From positions 248,001-312,000 of the forward strand of contig CAJNDT010003791.1 of the NCBI GenBank assembly GCA_905221615.1: DNA of 64,000 nt. Reading direction: 5' to 3'. The notes beneath the pieces are model-generated. The model made no database searches and was not told where the DNA came from. It saw nothing but the letters and a program-made list of their open reading frames with translations. Positions 56,131-64,000 of the stretch are shown piece by piece (the stretch's first letter is position 1; each line of letters starts with the position of its first letter). Source of the stretch: Symbiodinium sp. CCMP2592. Its lineage: Eukaryota; Sar; Dinophyceae; Suessiales; Symbiodiniaceae. The position numbers were made by a program, and so were the translations under genes.

Positions 56131-56554
56131 AGCCACAGGCCTTTCTTTTTCTGGGATTCCCTTAAACCCTAAACCCTAAACCCAAACCGCCCAGTAGTAC
56201 CCTTATTCCCTTTTTGTAGTCCTAGATTCCTTATAAACTGACCCAATACCAAAAAGGGAGCCCTTTTTTCCTAGGTTACTGGGTATCCTAGTTTTGCGTC
56301 GGGTTTGGTTAAGTTGGTGTAGGGTTCAGGGTTTAGGGTTTATAAGTGTAGAGTTCAGTTTCGATGGCCCCCATGATAAACCTTCATATACTGCCCCTAA
56401 ACGGTGAGTCTGACTGTTCTCTGTGTTCTTGAGTTCAGCGTTTGCAGAATTATTGTGTTTCTTGTAGTGACATATTGTAAACCTTAAGGGTATGCACTTG
56501 TATGTGTATGCAAATAGGCCCGTAAACACGCAAGCATGCATGCATGGATGGACT

Positions 56555-56640
56555 GATGGATGGATGTGCGTCTGTTTGCCTGTCTGTCCGTCCGTTTGTC
56601 CGTCTGTCCGTCTGTCCGTCCGTGCCTCTGCCTGTCTGTG
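56555..56640 (+). repeat. CTGTCCGT-type tandem tract
   Basis: Impure CTGT/CCGT units giving open frames rich in Cys, Leu and Ser on the plus strand. Repeat artefact. Confidence 0.85.
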
Positions 56641-57068
56641 TGTCAGTGTGTCACAGGACCTTTTGTCAGGCAAGCTCGCCTGTTAGGCAAGGGATTAACA
56701 GGTTCTCAAGTGAACTTACTCGGTTTCGTTTGGTGTGTAATGGGTGTACGTATAATATACATGTATGCGTGTTATACAGTATGTATATACCTAGGCATAT
56801 CTACATACGTACATACATATGTACATATGTGCATATATACACATATGATGCATATAAACAGACATATATATATATATATATATATTCCTGTTGCGTACCC
56901 ACAGAAATATAGACGTAAAGACGTGTCGACATCTAGGCGCAGAGACGTATAGACATACAGTCATATAGACATACAGACATGTAGAAATGTGTAGCTGTTA
57001 CCTCAAGCCACGACGGCTCAGCAACATCTAACATACTCGGGCGAGGCTTTAGTGCAAGTGATTTACAG

Positions 57069-57401
57069 TCTGATGCCAGGTTCTTTGAAAGGCGTGCTCA
57101 TGCTCCCCGGCACAAGCTTCCGGATTACGAAGCCCGATCCCTGAAATGGGGTGCCCACACGCTGCTCAATTGCAACGATCCGGGCCACGTCCAAAAGAAC
57201 ATCTGCCGAGCCCTGCGGCTACTTCCTGTCCCGAGGGGCCCAACTGCTGGGAGGCCTTCTACCTGTGCACTCGTACCAGGGCAAGGATGATCAAAGCGAT
57301 GCCGAAGCAAGCTGGACCCTCAACCCGGCCACTGTGCTGGACACGTGTCACGGCATTGCCGTTCTACTGTGGCAGCTGCTCGCCCGAATCATCTTGCTTA
57401 G
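57069..57401 (+). pseudogene. 110-codon coding block with an apparent +1 frameshift
   Basis: After ATTTACAG the frame reads SDARFFERRAHAPRHKLPDY, then KWGAHTLLNCNDPGHVQKNI, up to about 57,230. Coding-like sequence then moves by +1 nucleotide to GAQLLGGLLPVHSYQGKDDQ and ATVLDTCHGIAVLLWQLLAR, ending at TTAG|GTTTCG. Both halves have gene A-like codon use. Either the copy is broken, or the base count near 57,230 is wrong. It may be a relative of gene A-type proteins. No named family recognised. Confidence 0.55.
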
Positions 57402-58407
57402 GTTTCGTAGTCCCCGCTAAACCCTGTGAATGCTAGGTACCAGGAGTGGAAGTTGAATGAAATGAATCCTAAGCCCTTTGGCCCAGAAGTCTTGCAGTTA
57501 AACGGCTCCTGACTTAGGGTTTTAGGGTTTAGGGTATAAGGTTTATCCAAGTTGGATAGGGTAAAAGGAGGGACCCTTAATAAGGACCTGTAGGAATTAT
57601 GCCCTTAATATAGCTATTGTATACCCATTATATAGCCCATGATAGGGACCCCGGGGTCCCCATTAAGGGTCCCTCCTTTTCCCCCTTGAGGTTTAGGGTG
57701 TTTTAGCTTTCGTATGCCCTAAGGCTCCATGTGCCCATATAGTATATACTTAGGTCTTAAAGTACCTATATAGAGACCCCTTTAAGGCTTAAGTATCTAC
57801 TGTAAAGGTACCATGGACCCTTATACCCTAAACCCTATAGAACCCTTATAGAACCCCTTTAAAGGAACCTTTAAAGGAACCCTTAAAGGAGCCTTTCGTA
57901 TGGCCCCTTACAACACGGATGTCGTTTCGCTTGCAGGGCTTTCGTCTCGGGGTTCCTTTGGAAAGTTAGGGGTACCTTAGGGATTCCTTTAAAAGGGCTA
58001 CTGCAAGGGTACTCTATAAGGGTTCCTGAAAAGGGCTCCATAATGGTTTAGAGTTTCGGGAAATTAGGGATACCTTATCTTGAGGTGCTTATAGAAAGGA
58101 TCCTGCTATTTAGGGTACCATATTAGGGTCCCCTACTTTGGGAAACCCCCATATCAGAGTGTATATCTAGCAAACCCGTATAGTGGGCCCCTAATAACAC
58201 CCAGTGTAACTCTTCTTAAAGTTTGTGACATATCTTTCCGAAGGCAGTTCTGGAGACTAACTCCAAGGGCCTCAATGTCAATCTTGGAATTCCTGAACCC
58301 TACACCCCTAAAACCTGAAACCACCAAACCCCTAAACTCTAAACCCCTAAACCCCTAAACCCTAGAACCCTAAACCCTAAAACCCTAAACCCTCCACCGT
58401 CCTTCAG

Positions 58408-58470
58408 CTGCAAGAGGCCGTCGGAGTCAGAAGAGAAGCGGCCAACGATCGAAATTGGCGACTTGCCCAG
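58408..58470 (+). CDS. Orphan exon-like block, charged
   Basis: After GTCCTTCAG reads CKRPSESEEKRPTIEIGDLP. The end is near CCCAG. It lies between a CCCTAAA run and a foldback element at 58,490-58,573. Confidence 0.42.
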
Positions 58471-58489
58471 AAACCTAAACCCTTAAACC

Positions 58490-58573
58490 CTACCCTAACC
58501 CTGAATAACCTACCTTTTTCGGGTTCCTTAATAAGTCCTTAATAAGGTAGGTCCTTCAGGGTTAAGGTAAGCC
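58490..58573. mobile_element. Family I foldback element
   Basis: CCCTAACCCTGAATAACCT with AAGGTAGGTCCTTCAGGGTT. Relatives at 24,108-24,215, 53,942-54,040 and, as a half, 29,165-29,240. Confidence 0.7.
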
Positions 58574-59031
58574 TTAAACACTCCAAACAACCTAAACTCT
58601 TTTCGGAACCAGCATGCCGCAGAAGCCTGAATACGCAGGAATACATGTATTACTGTGTACCATTCCCGATGGTACGTCATTATGACTAGTGCAATTATTT
58701 ATCCAAAAACCCTACTCTGTCAGCATGAGGGACGAGCATTATAGCCCACAGTGTAGGCTTGTCCCTTTGAAAGAAGGTTATATCCCCTACACCCTAAACC
58801 CTCAATGGCAGTTTAGCGAGTCTAAAGGGCGACAGAGCTGAACCACCAGGAAGACACACGGGAATCACAAGCAACTAGGTTGGATTTTGGGGCATGTTTT
58901 ATTTTCCTTATTTGGGTTTATAAAGGGGCCCTATATATAATTTTTCAGGGTGTTTAAAGGCCAACTCAGGCAAAGCCGAGTTTAGAAAGTTTGTTCGCAC
59001 GTGTCCAAACCTTAGCCTTAGACTCTGGGGT

Positions 59032-59239
59032 ATGCCTAGAGGCTCATACCCTGCGCCTTTTTGAGGATACCTAGTCGAATGGTCAGGATCTGTTGCAAAG
59101 GAAAGTAGATACCCTAAAAAATGGGCTGGGTATGAATTGGGTACGGCCCCCATAATACATATATATTCGGACCTTAATGGTACCCCTATTATGGACTCCT
59201 ATTGTTTAGGGGCGTACCGAAGGTATGAGCCTCTAGGTG
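59032..59239. mobile_element. Family L element with a nested 86-bp element and target duplication
   Basis: L is interrupted at 59,136-59,221 by an element with ends TTGGGTACGGCCCC and GGGGCGTACCGAA. The 7-base GGTATGA occurs on both sides (59,129-59,135 and 59,222-59,228), a clear target-site duplication. Confidence 0.85.
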
Positions 59240-59494
59240 AGTTCTACGTTGGTCCCGGCCTGGTCGGGGATCCGTGTGAGCTTACGATTTCGTTTCGGCG
59301 AATATGGGGGCCTCAATGCTTACAAATATCATTCCTAAGGGCTCCTTGTATTATGGTGTGATCGACCTCCAAGCCCCATTTCTAATTATCAAGGTCCTCA
59401 TATTAGCTTTGAAGGCCCAGTTTCCGATGTAGTAGGTTTCTGGGGTGGTGGGTTTTGTTGGAGATTCAGGCGCGGTCAGTCTTGTTTCTTGCAG

Positions 59495-59539
59495 CCGGGC
59501 TTCCACCGAAGAGTTGTGAAATACGGAGAGCAGCACGTG
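59495..59539 (+). CDS. Orphan exon-like block, 15 codons
   Basis: Bounded by TTTCTTGCAG and a consensus GTAAGT donor; phase 0, reads PGFHRRVVKYGEQHV. The best-defined small block in this part of the window. Confidence 0.52.
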
Positions 59540-59715
59540 GTAAGTCTTCAGTCTACAATCCCACAGCATATCTGGACAGGCCAGCAAGGGTCTCTAAGCA
59601 TGAATACGGAGCACCTAAAGTACCCAAGTACGCGACGTCACAGCACACTTCATCGGTTTATTCGGTTTCCTAAACCCAAACCCCAAAACATCCCAAAACC
59701 ATTCGGTTTATGTGT

Positions 59716-59784
59716 CTGCACCGACTCACGGCCCTCGTGGATGCATTTCAAGGTGCAACAGCCGCATTTCTCCCTAAATCGCAG
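59716..59784 (+). CDS. Orphan exon-like block
   Basis: Reads LHRLTALVDAFQGATAAFLP then KSQ, phase 0. A family A' element begins two bases later at 59,786. The acceptor is not clear. Confidence 0.4.
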
Positions 59785-60483
59785 ACCCCAAAGGGTCCAA
59801 GTACCATTATAGTAGGCACTTAGTCGTAGGTATTTTGGGCCCCAAAGTATATCCTATACTACTACTTGGACCCTTTGGGGACTCTGCAGAGAAACCTTGT
59901 TAATTTAGTGTAAGTTCCTAACCCTAAAATCTATTGTTCATATCCTGGAGTCCCGTGAATGCCCTCTTTTAGCACGCTCCCAGATGTTGGGTTCTGGGTT
60001 TAGAGTTTTGGGGTGTCGGGTGCAGGATTTGATGTACTTGGCGTCGGTTTCAGGGTTGCGTTTTTGCACAAAGTAACCCCAGTACAAAACGCAAAAGCCC
60101 ACGAGAGGAGATATGCTTTAGAGTACAGAGAGATCCTTTTCGTCACTGAAGGTATATTCCTCAAAGAACTTTAGGATTTTGACGTCTCTGCCCTAAACCC
60201 TAAACCCTAAACCCTAAACCCTAAATCTGGGGCTTCCCAAGTTCGAAGTTCCTCAAGCCCTTCCGTCACTGCGAGAGTGAAGCAACACAGCAGGCAGCTG
60301 CATTCCTAACCCCACATGCCCCGACATGCACCGAAAAGGTAAAGGACCCTGTGCCCTAAACCTACTTGGAGGATCATGGGACTTAGTTTAAGTACAGTTA
60401 GAAGTACCTTAACTGGGGTTATAACTACTTATAGGTCTAGTACAACCCTAGTTGCTAAGTCCCATGAACCTCTAAGTACACCC

Positions 60484-60579
60484 GCTGAAAAGCGAAAGGA
60501 GAGACGCCAGTCGCAAAGACGAGTTCCATGCAATCTGCTGGTTCGATCAATGTCTTGGCTCCGCCAGCTCGAACCGTGA
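60484..60579 (+). CDS. Orphan terminal exon-like block, basic
   Basis: Reads AEKRKERRQSQRRVPCNLLV, then MSWLRQLEP and TGA. It starts four bases after a family B element (60,362-60,479). A family D element follows the stop within six bases. Confidence 0.42.
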   Translation, partial: AEKRKERRQSQRRVPCNLLVRSMSWLRQLEP

Positions 60580-60896
60580 CTATTAGAGACCCAAAAAGCA
60601 CATAAGCATAAGCATTTTATAGGGATATCCCTACCTTACTGGGCTTCACTATAAGGGGGTTTATATGGGATGTCCCTGTCCTAACTTTTGCTTATCCTAA
60701 ACCCTGAACCCTAAACCCTAAACCCTGAACCCTAAACCCTAAACCTTAAACCCTAGACTAATCTAGGATGCCTTCAGGTTTGGGGCTCTGGGCCCCTAAG
60801 CCCTGGAATTTACGGGGATTTTGAGGTTCGGGATTCTGGGTTTCGTGGTTCAGGGCATATGGCAGCGTTGGAAGTACTGTTGTATATCTTTATCTG

Positions 60897-60941
<45 letters not shown>

Positions 60942-61589
60942 GTATATATATATATATATGTATTATGTGTGTTGTAGCGTGATATGGGGCTTGGCAGGGA
61001 TTCAGAAGGGTTGTGCTTAGATTCTAAGGGTTTTTGATGGGTTGTACACGGGCTTTACTCGAAAGACCATTGCAAAGACATAGCATAGCATGCTTTTCAA
61101 GGCTCTAAAAAGGCAAGACCACCAACCGTATGGTCGACAAGCCTTGTAACCCTAAACCTTACTCTATGAATACCTCAAATGAGCCCTAAACCCTTTTCGA
61201 TCCCTTAACATAAATCCTGACCCTTAACCCCCAAACCCTGAAGCGTAAACTGAACCCTAATCCCTCAAAGCCCTAATCCGAAACCCTACATTCTTACAGA
61301 TCCCTTCGCAGGAACCCTAAGCCGCTATAGATCCCTCCTATATCCTTATAACCCAACATGTCTGTAGATCCCTTTCAGGAACCGAAAGCACTACATTCCT
61401 ATGGATCCCTTTTTACAGGAACCCTACAGTAGAAGCCAGAAAGTTGGAACATCATCATCCTCATGCCCTTAAGGTAATGCAAAGGAAATCCCAACACTAA
61501 TCGTCCTAAACCCATGTTCCAACTTTCTGGGCTTCACTATGAACCCTACATGTTTATAGATCCCTCTAAAGCAACCCGAAGCAGCCCAG

Positions 61590-61663
61590 GCCCCTCTGAG
61601 GAGTCCCTTTTCGCCCGCATGCGCAAGCGGACTGTCAGCTTCGAGGAAGCTGCTGCCCTTCGG
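61590..61663 (+). CDS. Orphan exon-like block
   Basis: After GCCCAG and ending at CGG|GTTTCG, 24 codons: PSEESLFARMRKRTVSFEEA then AALR. Confidence 0.48.
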
Positions 61664-61678
61664 GTTTCGGGTTTATAT

Positions 61679-61765
61679 AGGGTTTAGGGTTTAGGGTTTA
61701 GGGTTTAGGGTTTAGGGTTTAGGGTTTAGGGTTTAGGGTTTAGGGTTTAGGGTTTAGGGTTTAGA
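61679..61765 (+). repeat. Near-perfect TTTAGGG array
   Basis: About twelve uninterrupted TTTAGGG units, the purest telomere-type array in the window. It begins 15 bases after the donor of the block at 61,590. Confidence 0.95.
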
Positions 61766-61966
61766 GGCTTAAGGCTTAAAGCCGATTAATTAGCTGCCAC
61801 TGTAGTGGTATCTTTAGAGTTCAGGTTTTACGAGGATTAGAGCTTTAGGGTTCAAAACCCATTTGTCTCCACTGTATGGTAGTATTTAGAGTTTAGGATT
61901 CACGGGTTTAGGGATTGAGGGTTGAGGAGTCTGGGGGTTGAACTCTGGGCTTTAGGGTTCCTTTAA

Positions 61967-61990
61967 GTTTTTTTTTTTTTGGGGGGGGGG
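61967..61990 (+). repeat. Homopolymer T then G run
   Basis: Roughly 13 T followed by 10 G, looking like an expanded TTTAGGG derivative. Confidence 0.8.
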
Positions 61991-62913
61991 TCAAGGGGTT
62001 TAAGGTTGAACTTTAGGGTTTAGGGCTGATGCCAGTTTTATATTTAGGATCCTAAAAGGTAACCCAAAAACGGAACTACAATGGAGACTACAGGTAGGGT
62101 TTAGGGTTATGGTTCAGGCTTTAAAGTAAAAGCCAGAAAGTTGGAATATGATTATCCTAAACCCTTTATGGTAAATTATAGGGTATCCTACCCTGAGACC
62201 ATATTCCAACTTTCTGGAGTTCCCTTTAGAGCTTAGTGCTCTTTCAGGGTTCCCGTAAGGGCTCCTTCAAGATTCCTCTACAGTGGCCTCTTTTTGTTTA
62301 ACGCTTTGGGCCATTTTAAACCTGTGAAACTCCTGAATGAACCGGCAAACGCACTTGCAGGATGAGAGCCCTACAATCTAGACGGACCCGAAACCCCAAA
62401 AGCTTGAAGCATCACCTGCGCGCGATTGTAATACCTCTTACAAATCCCCACGTGCCATGGGCACGCCCTTTCTGATTACCAAAACATACCATACCAAGCC
62501 CAAAGCGACCCAAAACCCTGCACCCCCAAAGATCCCCGCGGACCCTGAACCCCAAAACCGAAGCCCCAAGGAACCCAAAGCATCGCACCACAGTAGATCC
62601 TTTCAGACGAAAACTCCTAAAACCGAACACAACTCTCGACACCTATAGATCCTTTCAAGGAAACCCCATAGACCCGCATAAATCCCTCAAAGGAACCTCT
62701 TTGTAAGCGCCAAAAATTGGAAACCGGATTAAGGACAATTAGTGCTGGGATTCCCTACATGACTCTTAATGCTTGAGGCTATTGGGTTTCCAAATTTTGG
62801 GCTTCTACTATATAACCCTAGCTACCCAAGTACCATAATCCTGTAAGTGCAAGGAACCCTTTTAGACCCCTTTGCCTCAAAGGAGCCTTCATAGACCCTG
62901 ATAGTAAATGCAG

Positions 62914-63003
62914 GACGAGAGCTGCCTGGGCACGAGCTCTCGGTTTTCCAGGGGGCGCACGCCGAGCCCGTGCCCATCCGACATGGCTGGGGTCACTGGC
63001 TAG
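62914..63003 (+). CDS. Orphan terminal exon-like block, Ser/Arg-rich
   Basis: After AAATGCAG reads DESCLGTSSRFSRGRTPSPC, then PSDMAGVTG and TAG. The SR-like content might suggest an RNA-binding protein tail; this is inference only. A minus-strand frame overlaps and is a shadow. Confidence 0.42.
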   Translation, partial: DESCLGTSSRFSRGRTPSPCPSDMAGVTG

Positions 63004-64000
63004 CACTTTTGGGAGTTTAGGCTTACAGGGTTTAGGATTTTAGGGTTCAGGGTTTAGAATGTTTAGAGGGACATTGGGTATTTAATGAAGGGTTTAAGGG
63101 ATAGGTTTATGGTACGTACTTTGGCCTTAATGCAAACAAGCCGTTGCTTAGGGTCAAATTCTGGTTAGGGTGCAGGGGCTTGCTTAGGCTTCATTCAAGA
63201 GACAGGGTTCGCGCAGAATTCACCGATGTTTAACTTTTAGGGTGTAGGGTGTAAGGTGCAGACCTCTGTCTGTCTTGCTCTATGTTATGGGTTCGAGGTG
63301 TACTTTGCAGCATTATCAAAGCCTAAACTCTACAGGCCAAGCTTTGGACCCAGGACCCTCAACACTGAAGCTTTCCAAGGGTAAAAGGAGGTACCCTTAA
63401 TAAGGACGCCTAGGTATATATAGTATATACCGTTAATATAGCTATTATATACCCATTATATGGCCCATTATAGGGTAGTGGTCCCCATTAAGGGTCCCTC
63501 CTTTCCCTTTGATTTGTACCCGAAGCCTCAAGATCCGAACTGCACACGTGGGCCCTAGAGCCCCGAATCCTAAGCCTCGTAGCTGACATCCCAGAACCTC
63601 AACACCCAACATGCCCAAGGTGTTGTATAAGTAGGTCGCCTAGATTTCCACCTTTGTAATACCCCTACTTATAAGACCGCCTATTTAGTTTCTATCAAAT
63701 TTCGTCAAGCTCTGGAGAACACTGCAAGGCCCCACACACGACAAGGTATGACCTCTCCAAGTAGTTCTTACACCTGCAACCCTCAGTCGCAACCCTGACA
63801 TTCTGTGTTCATGGTTTAGGGCTTAGACCAACCCCAAACCCAATGCTTAAGCCCTCCAAACCAAACCCCCTGTGTCCTTTCCATCTGCGAGTTTCAGAAA
63901 CATAAGGGACAATTAACGAATAGGCCGAATGACTGAACAGTAGGAAGCTTACTCTTGGTGCCACTGGTATTGGCATTTTTACTGTTGCTACTACTGGTGC

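Larger units (their letters stand above)
48474..64000. other. Repeat-rich region right of RCC1 gene 2
   Basis: Inverted-repeat elements, telomere-type runs, microsatellites and about a dozen exon-like blocks, listed separately. Nothing recognised at 48,600-48,840, 51,330-51,840, 55,010-55,700 (repeat words only), 58,580-59,020 and 63,520-64,000. Confidence 0.7.

Noticed and set aside
61679-61765. Possible chromosome end
   Set aside because: Non-telomeric sequence with coding-like blocks and elements continues on both sides, so the array is interstitial.

Overview
The window looks like nuclear DNA of a dinoflagellate. Three things suggest this: very short exons in long introns, with apparent GC-AG as well as GT-AG splice sites; many RCC1-type repeat ORFs of a kind common in dinoflagellates; and dispersed TTTAGGG/CCCTAAA telomere-type repeats. 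I see no prokaryotic operon structure, rRNA, tRNA or CRISPR. Species and family cannot be fixed from sequence alone. All exon models are read by eye; boundaries are usually good to about 10 bases.

Layout. (1) 1-15,730: one large plus-strand gene (gene A), open at its 5' end, with at least 20 short exons and low-complexity introns; it ends at 15,730 in an Arg/Gly-rich C-terminus. No named domain was recognised. (2) From about 15.8 kb the sequence changes abruptly. The remaining 48 kb is packed with roughly 100-bp inverted-repeat (MITE-like) elements of at least 15 families, degenerate telomere-type arrays, minisatellites and microsatellites. (3) Two complete genes sit in that sea: RCC1-repeat proteins at 24,933-26,381 (intronless) and 46,920-48,473 (one 105-bp intron). 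Both have a ubiquitin-like N-terminal segment, ten repeats of about 41 residues, and the same predicted length of 482 residues. (4) Between them lie about 30 short coding-like blocks (30-330 bases, mostly plus strand, many with AG before and GT/GC after), encoding Ala/Pro/Glu-rich, basic or unrecognised peptides. They look like exons of one or more genes with repeat-filled introns, or relics of such genes.

The most interesting pattern is the relation between the inverted-repeat elements and these blocks. At least ten elements begin or end within about 40 bases of a block, and one apparent GT-AG intron (36,106-36,255) is mostly a single element. This resembles introner-type intron gain. Elements are nested in each other, interrupted by telomere-type repeats, internally amplified, and in several families share a TTTAGGGTAC core, so a relative age order can be read. 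A 120-bp higher-order repeat built from a 24-bp telomere-derived monomer lies at 30.1-30.5 kb.
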